Assembly: GCA_003435055.1 (NCBI GenBank)
Contig: QUMM01000004.1
Coordinates: forward strand, 81,535 to 145,534
DNA from: Lachnospiraceae bacterium OF09-6
GTDB lineage: Bacteria > Bacillota > Clostridia > Lachnospirales > Lachnospiraceae
Direction: 5' to 3'
Length of the DNA: 64,000 nt
Positions within the stretch are counted from its first letter, which is position 1. Each line of letters begins with the position of its first letter. The position numbers and the translations under genes are program-made. Shown here piece by piece: positions 37,264 through 45,876 of the stretch. Under the pieces are notes generated by a model that did no database searches, was not told the origin of the DNA, and worked only from the letters and a program-made list of their open reading frames with translations.

Positions 37264-37593
37264 ATGGATAACATATATGACAGAACCATAGATTTGGGAG
37301 AATATAAACCAGAACCGGATGATGACCGGATCATATGCAGATGCGAAGAAGTCACCAAAGGAGAGATTCGCAGAGCCGTTCATGACGGTATGTATACTAT
37401 TACAGAGATTCGCAGATATCTTCGTTGTGGCATGGGACTCTGCCAGGGACAGACCTGTGCAAAGCTGGTAAAAGGAATTGTGGCCAGAGAACTGGGAGTA
37501 TCTCCGGCAGTACTGACACCGGCCACATCCAGAGCCCCGATGAGACCTCTGGAAATGAAGATTTTTGCAAAGGAAGGTGAGGAAGATGAGTAG
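37264..37593 (+). CDS. BFD-like [2Fe-2S] protein
   Basis: Start taken at MDNIYDRTIDLGEY (37264), 4-5 nt after CGGAGGAAAAA; an ATG 15 nt upstream is part of that RBS. A 109-residue protein with IICRCEEVTKGEIRRAV, then LRCGMGLCQGQTCAKLV, the four-Cys Bfd-like cluster site found at the end of HcnB/OoxA-type proteins and here as a separate subunit. It overlaps the next gene by 8 bp, so a subunit of the same complex is likely. Confidence 0.88.
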   Translation: MDNIYDRTIDLGEYKPEPDDDRIICRCEEVTKGEIRRAVHDGMYTITEIRRYLRCGMGLCQGQTCAKLVKGIVARELGVSPAVLTPATSRAPMRPLEMKIFAKEGEEDE

Positions 37594-38713
37594 AACGGCA
37601 GATGTGATTATCATAGGAAGTGGCGTCATTGGATGTGCTGCAGCTTACTATCTTGCAAAAAAGGGAACTTCCGTCATCGTCCTGGATAAAGATGAGAATA
37701 TCGGAAATGGTGGATCAGCCAGAAATGGCGGTGGGGTCCGCCAGTCTGGACGAGATCCGAGGGAGCTGCCACTGGCTATGTATGCAGTAAACAATTTGTG
37801 GCCGACCCTTTCGGAAGAACTGGGAGTAAACGTAGAGTATCACAAAGAGGGAAACTTACGACTGGGGAAGACAGAGCATCACCTGGAGATTCTTCAGGGA
37901 CTGACAGATCGTGCTACGGCCTGTGGACTGGATGTGCGGATGATCGATGGTGCAGAAGTCCGCGCCATTAACCCCTATTTAAGTGATGAAGTCATCGGAG
38001 CCAGCTGGTGTGCCACGGATGGTCATGCTAATCCGCTGATGACCACCCTTGGTTATTATCGGGCGGCGAGAAGGCTGGGTGTACAGTTCTATACAGGAGA
38101 AGAGGTGACTGAGCTTCAAATCATAAAAGGAAAAGCCCGGAGAGTCATTACAAAAAAGAATGTATTTGAGGGTGAGAAGATCATTGTAGCCGCAGGCTAT
38201 GAAAGCCGCTGGATTTTGGAAAGTGCGGGAATCGATATTCCAATGTCCAAAGATCTGATCGAAGCGCTGGTAACAGAAGCGGAACCGAAGATGTTTCCAC
38301 AGATGCTGGGAACTGCGGATGCAGACTTTTACGGACATCAGACCGATCATGGCTCCTTCGTATTTGGAGGTGCTTCCGGATTCGAGACCGTGAATAAAGA
38401 TAATGGTCATAACATGACTTCCAGTATTACAGCACCGTGTATCTGCCGGGGGATCATGAAATACATTCCGAAGCTGGCAGATGCCAAGATCGTCCGTACC
38501 TGGGCCGGATATGAAGATGTATCTGTAGACGGTGTACCGGTGATTGGCGAGATCAGAGAAGTCCCGGGACTCATCGTAGCCTGTGCCTTTACCGGACATG
38601 GATTCGGTATTTCTCCAATCGTGGGAACGTTGTTAGCCGAAATTGCCAGAGAAGAAAAGACCACTCTGGATCTGTCAGCGTTCCGCTACGACCGGTTCAA
38701 GGCAGTAATCTAA
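37586..38713 (+). CDS. FAD-dependent oxidoreductase, DAO family (HcnC/SoxB-like catalytic subunit)
   Basis: Start MSRTADVIIIGSGVIGCAAAYYLAKKG (37586), preceded by GGTGAGG; 375 residues. The dinucleotide motif is GSGVIG, and NGGSARNGGGVRQSGRDPRE corresponds to the FAD-contact loop of the DAO family. The C-terminal FAD motif is PGLIVACAFTGHGFGISPIVG. Members oxidise the C-N bond of an amino acid or amine. The actual substrate (proline, sarcosine, octopine-like or other) is not decided by sequence. Confidence 0.88.
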   Translation: MSRTADVIIIGSGVIGCAAAYYLAKKGTSVIVLDKDENIGNGGSARNGGGVRQSGRDPRELPLAMYAVNNLWPTLSEELGVNVEYHKEGNLRLGKTEHHLEILQGLTDRATACGLDVRMIDGAEVRAINPYLSDEVIGASWCATDGHANPLMTTLGYYRAARRLGVQFYTGEEVTELQIIKGKARRVITKKNVFEGEKIIVAAGYESRWILESAGIDIPMSKDLIEALVTEAEPKMFPQMLGTADADFYGHQTDHGSFVFGGASGFETVNKDNGHNMTSSITAPCICRGIMKYIPKLADAKIVRTWAGYEDVSVDGVPVIGEIREVPGLIVACAFTGHGFGISPIVGTLLAEIAREEKTTLDLSAFRYDRFKAVI

Positions 38714-38792
38714 GAAATGCATAAATAACTCCACTTATTTCAGTGTGACACATAATATTCAGCGTGATATACTCAGCAAAGGAGACATTCAA

Positions 38793-39170
38793 ATGGATGC
38801 AAAAATTGATTTTTTATATTTAAGTGAAGAAGATATGATCAAAGCCGGTGTCAAGGACATGGCATCCTGTGTGGAAGTAATGGAAGACCTGCTCATTACC
38901 CTGTATAAAGGGGATTATGTCATGGGCGGAGCCAATCACAACTCCCACGGCTGTATGATCATGTTTCCGGATGATCCGCAGTTTGAAGGTATGCCCAAGA
39001 ATGCAGATGACCGCAGATTCATGGCTATGCCGGCTTACCTTGGCGGAAGATATCAGATGGCAGGCATGAAATGGTATGGATCCAACGTAGACAACAAGAA
39101 AAAAGGCCTGCCACGTTCCATTCTGATGATGATGTTAAATGACAAAGATACCGGAGCACCACTTGCCTGA
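38793..39170 (+). CDS. Ornithine cyclodeaminase / mu-crystallin family protein, N-terminal part (frameshifted)
   Basis: Start MDAKIDFLYLSEEDMIKAGV (38793), with AAAGGAG upstream. The first 125 residues contain the substrate-side domain (AMPAYLGGRYQMAGMKWYGSN). The frame ends after LNDKDTGAPLA. Adding one C at about 39166 gives APLALMSANLVSAYRTGG, a textbook family motif, and joins the next frame. The intact gene would span 38793-39919, about 375 residues. Some relatives are annotated in databases as a tyramine oxidase subunit. Confidence 0.85.
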   Translation: MDAKIDFLYLSEEDMIKAGVKDMASCVEVMEDLLITLYKGDYVMGGANHNSHGCMIMFPDDPQFEGMPKNADDRRFMAMPAYLGGRYQMAGMKWYGSNVDNKKKGLPRSILMMMLNDKDTGAPLA

Positions 39171-39919
39171 TGTCAGCGAATCTGGTAAGTGCTTACCGTA
39201 CCGGTGGCATTCCTGGTGTGGGTGCCAAATATCTGGCGAAAAAAGATGCAAAAGTGGTATCAATTATCGGTCCTGGTGTTATGGGAAAGACCTCTCTGGC
39301 TGCATTTGTCAGTGTCTGCCCGCAGGTGGATACAGTGAAGATCAAAGGCAGAAGTCAGAGATCCATGGATGCTTTTGTGAAGTTCGTAAAAGAAGAACTG
39401 CCACAGATAAAGCATATTGAAATCTGCGATACGGTCGAGGAAGCAGTACGGGAAAGTGATATTATCAGTTTCACCACAACTGTAAGGGATGACGTAGCTT
39501 CTTTCCCATATATCAGTGGAGACTGGATCAAGAAAGGTGCACTGATCAGTATGCCGTCTGCAGCCAGATTCGATGATGAGTTTCTGGCAGGCTGCAAGCT
39601 GGTGGTGGATAATTCCAAGTTATATGAGGCATGGGAAGAAGAGTATCCATATCCGACTTATCCACAGGTACAGATCATTGGAACAAAATTCACAGATTTG
39701 AAACACGACGGAAAAATCAAGGCAGAAGATATTATAGATATCACAGATATCATTGAAAAACGGCGTCCGGGACGGGAAAGTGACGATGAGATTATCGTTT
39801 ACTCCGTAGGCGGCATGCCGGTAGAAGACATTGCATGGGGCGGCACGGTATACCGCAATGCAGTAAAAATGGGAATCGGAATCAAGCTGCCATTATGGGA
39901 TAAACCAGAGATGGCATAG
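39170..39919 (+). CDS. Ornithine cyclodeaminase / mu-crystallin family protein, main part
   Basis: Continues the 38793 gene: MSANLVSAYRTGGIPGVGAKYL, then the NAD-binding Rossmann fold VVSIIGPGVMGKTSLAAFV. The last part reads VDNSKLYEAWEEEYPYP and DEIIVYSVGGMPVEDIAWGG, all typical of the family. The reading frame begins at the ATG in the shared motif, but it is not an independent gene. It would act on an imine, amino acid or amine in the same pathway as the flavin complex. Confidence 0.87.
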   Translation: MSANLVSAYRTGGIPGVGAKYLAKKDAKVVSIIGPGVMGKTSLAAFVSVCPQVDTVKIKGRSQRSMDAFVKFVKEELPQIKHIEICDTVEEAVRESDIISFTTTVRDDVASFPYISGDWIKKGALISMPSAARFDDEFLAGCKLVVDNSKLYEAWEEEYPYPTYPQVQIIGTKFTDLKHDGKIKAEDIIDITDIIEKRRPGRESDDEIIVYSVGGMPVEDIAWGGTVYRNAVKMGIGIKLPLWDKPEMA

Positions 39920-39968
39920 AACAGACAATCCCGGAGCATGCTGCAAATCATGCACAGGAGAAGGGATT

Positions 39969-40796
39969 ATGGACGAAAAGAAGGTTGTCACTCCGGTTCA
40001 GCCATACCTCAGGCTGGATGCAGAAGATTACAAAGAGATTTTGAATAAACGGATGGGGATTTCCAGCTTTTATGAATTTCAGGTAAAAGATCCGGCACAA
40101 AGCTGTTTTAAGGCTGTGCCGGATGGAAGTACAGATCTGATCTTTGGAATCGGAGAAAAAAATGTAAAGGTACTGATCGGCGGCACGGTTCTGAAAGCAA
40201 AAAACTGGGATTTTGATGACGGAAGATACTATTTCGGAGCCAGATTCCTGCCGGGAAAATGCGTTCTTCCGAAAGATCTTTCGATTCAGGACATCGTGAA
40301 CAACGATGTGGAGATCGATCAGAATGATTACGGGGCAGGGCTGACAGACAGAATTGCTGAGGCAGAAGATGTGGGGCAGCGTGCCCAGATATTGATGACC
40401 TATCTGTCAGAACATCAGAAAAGCAGTTGCCGGGATGGAGTCCATACGCTGGAAGAATATATGAGGCAGCGCATTTACGCTACAAAGGGCAACATCACCA
40501 TCGGAATGCTTAGCAGAGAAACAGGGTATTCCGAATGCTATATCCGCAGAATTTTCAAACAGATTCACGGAATCTCACCAAAAGAATTCGAACGGTTCAT
40601 TCGGTTTCAGGCGTTTTTAAATGAGATCACAGCCGCACCGAAAACTGCTGACAGTGAAGAGACTGCACTGAATTGTGGCTATTATGATCAGTCCCATATG
40701 TTAAAAGACTTCCGGGTGTTCGCAGGAACCACGCCGGAGAAGTATAAAAAGAGAATTCAAAAGAAGGAGAACTCACATGGAATTATCAAGAATTGA
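39969..40796 (+). CDS. AraC family transcriptional regulator
   Basis: A 275-residue regulator. The N-terminal about 150 residues hold a cupin-like sensor (FKAVPDGSTDLIFGIGEKNVKVLIGG). The C-terminal double HTH follows: GNITIGMLSRETGYSECYIRRIFKQIHGISPKEF and ALNCGYYDQSHMLKDFRVFAGTTPEKYKK. RBS AGGAGAAGGG. The gene overlaps the PII gene by 20 bp and follows the oxidase cluster, so it most likely activates that cluster in response to its substrate. Confidence 0.9.
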   Translation: MDEKKVVTPVQPYLRLDAEDYKEILNKRMGISSFYEFQVKDPAQSCFKAVPDGSTDLIFGIGEKNVKVLIGGTVLKAKNWDFDDGRYYFGARFLPGKCVLPKDLSIQDIVNNDVEIDQNDYGAGLTDRIAEAEDVGQRAQILMTYLSEHQKSSCRDGVHTLEEYMRQRIYATKGNITIGMLSRETGYSECYIRRIFKQIHGISPKEFERFIRFQAFLNEITAAPKTADSEETALNCGYYDQSHMLKDFRVFAGTTPEKYKKRIQKKENSHGIIKN

Positions 40797-41121
40797 AATT
40801 ATTACAGGAATGTCAAAGTTCAATGGTCTGAAATCAGCTTTGAGTAAAGCAGGTGTTCGTGGTATGACGGTAACACAGGTGCTGGGCTGTGGCATTGAAA
40901 AAGGCACGAAAGAATATGAAGTAGAAGAAAACTATGAAATGGAACTCCTTCCGAAGCAGCAGATTGCTGTAGTAGTAGAAAAATCTAAAGTTCCGGCTAT
41001 CGTAGAACTGATCAAGCAGGAACTGTACACCGGACATATCGGTGACGGCAAGATTTTTGTATACGATATCACCAATGTGATTCGTGTACGTACTGGCGAT
41101 GAAGGAATTGATGCTCTGTAG
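40777..41121 (+). CDS. PII-family signal protein
   Basis: A 114-residue trimeric signal protein of the GlnB/GlnK superfamily: SRIEIITGMSKFNGLKSALSKAGVRGMTVTQVLGCG at the start, the B-loop region TGHIGDGKIFVYDI, and the C-loop VIRVRTGDEG. The T-loop (KGTKEYEVEENYEME) differs from classical GlnB and lacks the usual LYRG around the modified Tyr. RBS AGAAGGAG. Its place between an amino acid oxidase cluster and an amino acid permease suggests nitrogen-state control of uptake or oxidation, as GlnK does for AmtB. Confidence 0.9.
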   Translation: MELSRIEIITGMSKFNGLKSALSKAGVRGMTVTQVLGCGIEKGTKEYEVEENYEMELLPKQQIAVVVEKSKVPAIVELIKQELYTGHIGDGKIFVYDITNVIRVRTGDEGIDAL

Positions 41122-41205
41122 AGTGGCAGAAAAATATGCTTGTATAATATTCGGATTTGACAGAATCGTCAGCAGGTACATTCGATAAATGAGGAGTGAG
41201 TACAT

Positions 41206-41291
41206 ATGGAAGAAAAAGACAGAACTCTGGGACTGCGAAGCGTTGTCTCGATTTCCGTAGGGTTGGTCATCGCCACCAGCTGTCTGGTATC
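41206..41291 (+). pseudogene. APC amino acid permease, 5' fragment (split by mobile element)
   Basis: RBS GAGGAG and ATG start a frame reading MEEKDRTLGLRSVVSISVGL and then VIATSCLVS, the conserved opening and first TM helix of an APC permease. After 28 codons it meets the left end of the 11-kb element. The text resumes at 52289 as S-LGQGAGSIGVVFIGAMV with the reading phase kept. Uninterrupted, the permease would have about 469 residues. Confidence 0.88.
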
Positions 41292-43147
41292 AGTCGGTCA
41301 TTTTTTGCGGACAGTTCAATACATGCCTGTCTGTTTCGCTCCCTGCTCCTGCGTTTGCTCTCGTTTGATTTCTCCCTCTGTATCTTCTTGGCACAAGCAG
41401 GACAATACTTCGATATGCCAGAGCGGGGAACATATTCAACACCGCACACCGTACAATTCTTAGGCTTTAACGCAGTCCACCGCTTTGTCGGTGTGATATG
41501 TAATTCACCGACAAAGCCGATGAATTTATAATAAATCTTGATTTCCTGCCGCACCATTCCGTCTGTAAGTTTCTCACGTTCCGAAACAAGTATCTTGTCT
41601 ATAAGTGCGTTTATGATGGTTGCGTCCAGTTCCTTAATGCCTTGATAGTTGCGGATTAGGGAGAGGAAATCACGGACACCCTGCGTCTTCTCATAGCTGT
41701 CGCTGAGCGTTTCCGTTACCTCTTTCAGCCTTGCTTCAATTTCAAGCTGTTCTTTCTGGTATTTTCCCGACATCATCTCAAAATTCCGCTCGGTAATACG
41801 CTCCATCACCTTATCTTCATAGAGTGAGGAAAACAGCCTGTCCAGTTCTGCAAGGCGTTTGTTCAGTTTTCTTTGCTCCTTTTCCAGTGCCTTTGCCTTG
41901 CTCTGGTCTGTTTCCGTGAGCCGCTTTTCAATCGCCCTCACTGCCTTTTCATCATTGACTGCCATATCCGCAAATCGGTTGATGTCGGTGAGGACAGCGT
42001 TGAACAAGTCCCTCGCTTCAATGCTGTGTGCGGTACACATGATATTACCGTATCTGCCATAATTATTGCAGGAATATTGTACGCAGTCGATGATGTCGGG
42101 GCGTTTCCTCCTGTTGGCACTCATAGCCCGCATCGCATAGCCGCAGTCCGCACACTTAATAACGCCTGCAAAGATGTTCTCAAAGCCGCCCTTGTTTTCT
42201 GGTAATCTGCGGCTTGTAATAAGCTGCTGTACGGTATCAAATTCCTCCTGCGTGACTATCCCCTCATGGGTGTCTGGTATCACTTCCCATTCTTCGGGCA
42301 GCTTAGAGGGGCGTTTCTTGCTTTTCATGTTGGCGGCAATCCGCTTGTAGCCTGCAAGGTTTCCCGCATATATCGGGCTTCTTAAAATGCCCCTTACGCT
42401 GTTCTCGCTCCAAATATAACGGTTCTCCTCATTCTCCTCAAAATACCTCTCATAGCCTGTTGCCCCCTGCTCCGCCGCATAAGCGGCGGGGCGTAAGATA
42501 TGCTGTTTGTTGATGTGCTTGCGGATTTTGGCGATTCCGTTGCCCGCTAACGCAAGGTCAAATATTTCCCTTACCACATGGGCAACTTTGTCATCTATCA
42601 GCAGATGGTTGTGGTCGGCGGGGTCTTTGACGTAACCGTATGGTGCTGTCGTCCCCATGAATTTCCCCTGCTGAAACCTCGCTCGGTACGCCGATTTTAT
42701 CTTGACCGACACATCGGCGGAATACATTTCGTTTAGGATGTTGCGGAAAGGCGTGATGTCCATAGCGGATTTATTGAGCGTGTCCACGCCGTCATTGACC
42801 GCTATATACCTCACATTATGCTCTGGGAAAAACACTTCCAGATACAGTCCGCAATCAAGATAGTTCCTCCCCAGACGAGATAAATCTTTCGTGATAACGC
42901 AGTTTATCAGACCGCTTTCAATGTCCTTAATCATGTTCTGGAAACTTGGTCTTTGGAAATTTGTACCAGAGTAACCGTCGTCCACATACGTTTTTGCTAA
43001 GTGCCATCCCTGCTTTTTCACATAATCCGTGAGGATGGATTTCTGTGTCGCAATGCTCGCACTCTCGTTATCCGTGCCATCGTCTTTTGACAAGCGGCAG
43101 TACATGCCGACTTCATAAATCTTGTTCTCCATTCTTATTCCTGCCAT
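41267..43147 (-). CDS. Large serine recombinase (integrase), TnpX/TndX-like
   Basis: A 626-residue recombinase. The resolvase domain carries the catalytic Ser in MYCRLSKDDG and ITKDLSRLGRNYLDCG. The recombinase domain is APYGYVKDP...IFDLALAGNGIAKI, and a zinc ribbon (CADCGYAMR...CVQYSCNNY) and a long coiled coil (about 400-480) follow. A C-terminal second zinc motif is CTVCGVEYVPRSGISKYCPACAKK. RBS GGAGG. The last seven residues (IPDSWWR) and the stop codon are read from host permease DNA beyond the element's left end. It excises and integrates the element. Confidence 0.95.
   Translation of the reverse strand: MAGIRMENKIYEVGMYCRLSKDDGTDNESASIATQKSILTDYVKKQGWHLAKTYVDDGYSGTNFQRPSFQNMIKDIESGLINCVITKDLSRLGRNYLDCGLYLEVFFPEHNVRYIAVNDGVDTLNKSAMDITPFRNILNEMYSADVSVKIKSAYRARFQQGKFMGTTAPYGYVKDPADHNHLLIDDKVAHVVREIFDLALAGNGIAKIRKHINKQHILRPAAYAAEQGATGYERYFEENEENRYIWSENSVRGILRSPIYAGNLAGYKRIAANMKSKKRPSKLPEEWEVIPDTHEGIVTQEEFDTVQQLITSRRLPENKGGFENIFAGVIKCADCGYAMRAMSANRRKRPDIIDCVQYSCNNYGRYGNIMCTAHSIEARDLFNAVLTDINRFADMAVNDEKAVRAIEKRLTETDQSKAKALEKEQRKLNKRLAELDRLFSSLYEDKVMERITERNFEMMSGKYQKEQLEIEARLKEVTETLSDSYEKTQGVRDFLSLIRNYQGIKELDATIINALIDKILVSEREKLTDGMVRQEIKIYYKFIGFVGELHITPTKRWTALKPKNCTVCGVEYVPRSGISKYCPACAKKIQREKSNESKRRSRERNRQACIELSAKNDRLIPDSWWR
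41289..41313. other. attL: left junction of the tet(O) element
   Basis: ATC at 41289-41291 is shared with the right junction and is the likely crossover, containing TC, which is GA on the other strand. The element's inverted repeat TTTTGCGGACA follows at 41303-41313, 11 nt inside the junction. Host sequence to the left is the permease start. Confidence 0.8.
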
Positions 43148-43201
43148 ACTGTAAAACCTCCATATCTGTCCTATCTGTTTTCATGTTCCATTGCGTACAT
43201 T

Positions 43202-43393
43202 CTAAGCGGACAGCCCCTCATTGTCGAAGGTGTCGCCCTCGGCAATCTTCTTCCGAATATCCTCGGAAATAATCGGGATAAACGCTTCTGTGACTGTCTG
43301 CGTGCCGACATATTCACGGCTGATTATCATCTGAACTGGTGCTTTCGGCACGATACGCTTTCTCTTTTTATCTGCTTTCTTATCCTCGCCCAT
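43202..43393 (-). CDS. Small basic protein of the mobile element, unknown
   Basis: Start MGEDKKADKKRKRIVPKAP (43393) chosen because AAAGGAAG lies 6-7 nt upstream; 63 residues. A Lys/Arg-rich N-terminus is followed by VQMIISREYVGTQTVTEAFIPIISEDIRKK. It sits between the recombinase and the ssDNA-binding gene, a position where small conserved proteins are common in such elements. No known function. Confidence 0.65.
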   Translation of the reverse strand: MGEDKKADKKRKRIVPKAPVQMIISREYVGTQTVTEAFIPIISEDIRKKIAEGDTFDNEGLSA

Positions 43394-43463
43394 ACTTAAA
43401 TCTTCCTTTCCAGACAGGGCAGGAGAACGTCTGGAAACGCCCCGCCCTGTCAATCAGATACCA

Positions 43464-43694
43464 TCAATCCCCGCTGTTTACTTCTTTCTGTAATGCTTCA
43501 AGGAGTGCTGCTGCTTCATCAGCGTTCAACGTGATACCCTTTCCGCACTTCTCACGGTTCGGGGAAAAGCTGCGGATGTCATATTTCGGCTCTCTTCCGT
43601 TCCATGAGATAAGATTGATTTCTTTTGTGTAGCCGCTGTCGCCCTTAGACAATACGGCGATTTCCTTTACAATCTCATACTGGATTTCTTTCAT
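43464..43694 (-). CDS. YdbC/PC4-like ssDNA-binding protein
   Basis: A 76-residue protein with the YdbC pattern: GYTKEINLISWNGREPKYDIRSFSPNREKCGKGITLNADEAAALLEAL. The family folds like the PC4 transcription cofactor and binds single-stranded DNA. RBS lies in GAGGTA close to the start. Within a mobilizable element it could coat the strand made during transfer or replication; that use is inference. Confidence 0.8.
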   Translation of the reverse strand: MKEIQYEIVKEIAVLSKGDSGYTKEINLISWNGREPKYDIRSFSPNREKCGKGITLNADEAAALLEALQKEVNSGD

Positions 43695-43739
43695 TCTTCA
43701 TACCTCAATTTTCTGCATTTACCTCCCGAAAAGAGAAGA

Positions 43740-44594
43740 TTAGCGGCTGTCCCTGCCCCGTTTCCTCTGCAATTCACGCTCCAAAAGTTTAATGATGGTT
43801 TCCTCCATCTGCTTCGGCGTTGTGTTCTTCGGAAAATACTTTTTCAGCTTGCTTGTGTTGATTTTCAAGGTTTCTTTCTGGTTTCCCTTTTCCTCCGTCA
43901 TAATTGCAAATATCGTATCCATGTCAAGCCGCCCGCTCTGGCTTAGGCTTTTCATCCGCTGTGCCTGTGAGAGTGAGGGCGTTGCTTCTTCGCTCTCCAT
44001 CGTGGCAAAGAGGTTTTCCTGCTCGTCTTTCTTCAAAAAGGACAGTTCCACCGCAGGCGTGAGGGCGATTTTCCCCTCGTCCACCATCCGCAAAATCGGC
44101 GGTATCAGTTCCGTCAAACGGATAAATCTTTGTACGGTCATCCTGCCTACGCCGAAGCCCTGTGCCACCTTGTCGTCCGTCCGCAACTTCGTCACAACTT
44201 GTGACGAGGTTAAGTCTGTGCGGAAACCCTGCCGCTTCATGGCTTCGGATTTCATCTTGTAGGCAAACGCCCGCTCTGATGGCAGGATATTCTCACGCTG
44301 TAAATTACTGTCTACAAGGGTGATGATGGCTCGGTCACGGTCTAAGGGCAGGACAAACGCAGGCACGGTATTTATCCCTGCAAGTTCAGACGCACGGACA
44401 CGCCGCTGCCCTGCAATCACTTCATAGCCGTTCCCGTCCTCTTTCGGGCGTGTGATTATCGGCGTGACAATGCCAAATTCCTTGATGCTTTCCGCTAATT
44501 CTGACAGCGTTTCATCCTCTGCCACATGAAACGGATTGTCGGGAAACGGGTACAAGTCTTTGGTCTTTAACACCTTAAAATCCTGTTTCTTCAT
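43740..44594 (-). CDS. ParB/RepB/Spo0J family partition protein
   Basis: A 284-residue protein. The N-terminal ParB domain has LYPFPDNPFHV, ELAESIKEFGIVTPIITRP and VIAGQRRVRASELAG (the CTP-binding GxRRxxA motif). A central HTH region follows: KVAQGFGVGRMTVQRFIRLTELIPPI. No ParA gene is next to it. It lies 8 bp after the relaxase gene on the same strand, so both are probably one transcript. It may support maintenance of the circular form or regulate the mob genes. Confidence 0.92.
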   Translation of the reverse strand: MKKQDFKVLKTKDLYPFPDNPFHVAEDETLSELAESIKEFGIVTPIITRPKEDGNGYEVIAGQRRVRASELAGINTVPAFVLPLDRDRAIITLVDSNLQRENILPSERAFAYKMKSEAMKRQGFRTDLTSSQVVTKLRTDDKVAQGFGVGRMTVQRFIRLTELIPPILRMVDEGKIALTPAVELSFLKKDEQENLFATMESEEATPSLSQAQRMKSLSQSGRLDMDTIFAIMTEEKGNQKETLKINTSKLKKYFPKNTTPKQMEETIIKLLERELQRKRGRDSR

Positions 44595-44602
44595 TCACAT
44601 AT

Positions 44603-45568
44603 CTACCTTTCTTTCGCTCTGCTTTTATGGTTTTTCTGCAATTCTTCCAACACTTCGGGCGGTATCTTTGAGAGCAGCCGCCCCATCTGCTCGTTGGTTC
44701 TCTGCAACTCAAATATCTTCTGGTTCGCTTTCTGCACCTTTAGTTCCTGCTCATACTTTTCATCACGCATACGCCCCGCATAGTCTGATTCCTGCCCGAT
44801 TTGCTCCTTTAGGCTATTGATATAGGCACTCTGCTTACTGATTTCCTTTGAGAATTTCTCCACGTCTGGGAGCCATGCCGCAATCAGTTCCAGAGCCTTG
44901 TCACGCTTCTTCCCTGCATTAAAGGCGTTGATGTCGGACAGTGCAGACACAATTTCCTCATACTGTTTATCAAGCCTGCCGCCCAACTTATAGAGCCATG
45001 TGGGGACATGTTTCCGCTTCGTTTCCATTGAGGACTGACCTCTTTCAAGCTGATTCCACCGTGAGGACATCCGCTCATGGTAGGCGGTCTGCCATTCGGA
45101 CAGGCTCTTTTGATTGCCTAAAATTGTTTTGGCAGACAGCTTATTGTCTGGTGTAATCGGCACAAAACAGAGGTGCATATGCGGCGTTCTCTCGTCCATG
45201 TGGACGACTGCGGAGAGGATATTTTTCTCCCCGACACGCTCTGAAATGAAATCCAGAGCCATCGTAAAATACGCTTTCTGTTCTTTGGGCGGCAGGCTGT
45301 TCATAAATTCTGGCGAAGCCGTGATAAGCGTTTCCACCATCATCACGCTATCTTTCCTCGTCCTGCACCCTGCTTCGGCTACCATGCGGTTAATCTCTTT
45401 CTTGTAGGTGTACCTCGGCGGATTCACAAGATGGTAGTTATCTTTCGAGCGTTCCATATCTATATCTGGATTGCTTTTATAGGCTTCTTTTTTACGCTCG
45501 TTGTGGCGTTCGCAAGCCGCAACGCCGCCCGCTTTGCGTTTCTGGAAACGCAGGATTGCATAGGGCAT
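44603..45568 (-). CDS. MobV-family relaxase (Pre/Mob, TnpZ-like)
   Basis: A 321-residue relaxase. Motif I lies near HNERKKEAYKSNPDID; NYHLVN follows; and motif III, VVHMDERTPHMHLCFVPI, has the HxDE...PHxH pattern of MobV enzymes, whose His acts as nucleophile. The C-terminal part is coiled coil (EQIGQESDYAGRM...). The oriT-like nick site lies about 290 bp upstream of its start (45858-45876). It would nick and pilot the strand when a helper conjugation system is present. Confidence 0.95.
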   Translation of the reverse strand: MPYAILRFQKRKAGGVAACERHNERKKEAYKSNPDIDMERSKDNYHLVNPPRYTYKKEINRMVAEAGCRTRKDSVMMVETLITASPEFMNSLPPKEQKAYFTMALDFISERVGEKNILSAVVHMDERTPHMHLCFVPITPDNKLSAKTILGNQKSLSEWQTAYHERMSSRWNQLERGQSSMETKRKHVPTWLYKLGGRLDKQYEEIVSALSDINAFNAGKKRDKALELIAAWLPDVEKFSKEISKQSAYINSLKEQIGQESDYAGRMRDEKYEQELKVQKANQKIFELQRTNEQMGRLLSKIPPEVLEELQKNHKSRAKER

Positions 45569-45610
45569 AATTCATCATCTTCCTTTCTTCGGCGGGTAAA
45601 CTGCCCTTTG

Positions 45611-45733
45611 GGTGACAGCGGTGACGGCGGTGACAGCAGTTTTGGGATACCCCCTACCGACTGCCTCAACTGTCACCCTTATTCCCTGCATGACGGTCAT
45701 GTCGATGATGACGGTGTTTTTGGAATACCCCCT
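45611..45733 (+). repeat. Iteron-like repeats, direct pair
   Basis: Copy at 45611-45655: three 9-bp units GGTGACAGC, GGTGACGGC, GGTGACAGC, then AGTTTTGGGATACCCCCT. Partial copy at 45703-45733: GATGATGACGGTGTTTTTGG then AATACCCCCT. Two further copies in the opposite direction lie at 46011-46151. Such arrays are typical of replication or relaxosome binding sites. Confidence 0.75.
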
Positions 45734-45857
45734 CGCAAGAGCCGTCACCGTCATGCTGCCATTCTTTTATCCGAAGCGTGGAGCGTAGGATAAGCAGGGC
45801 GTAAGACCTGCCATAAGGGAGTCCAGAGGGAACGTCTGGCACACGACTTTGCAGGGC

Positions 45858-45876
45858 AAAGTGTAGTGTGTTACAC
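45858..45876 (+). other. Putative oriT nick region, pMV158/MobV type
   Basis: AAAGTGTAGTGTGTTACAC matches the MobM oriT core, in which the nick falls between TAGTG and TGTTA; the equivalent here is between 45868 and 45869. GTGTA and TACAC can pair as the small recognition hairpin. It lies upstream of the MobV relaxase gene, as in pMV158. Based on remembered family consensus. Confidence 0.75.
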
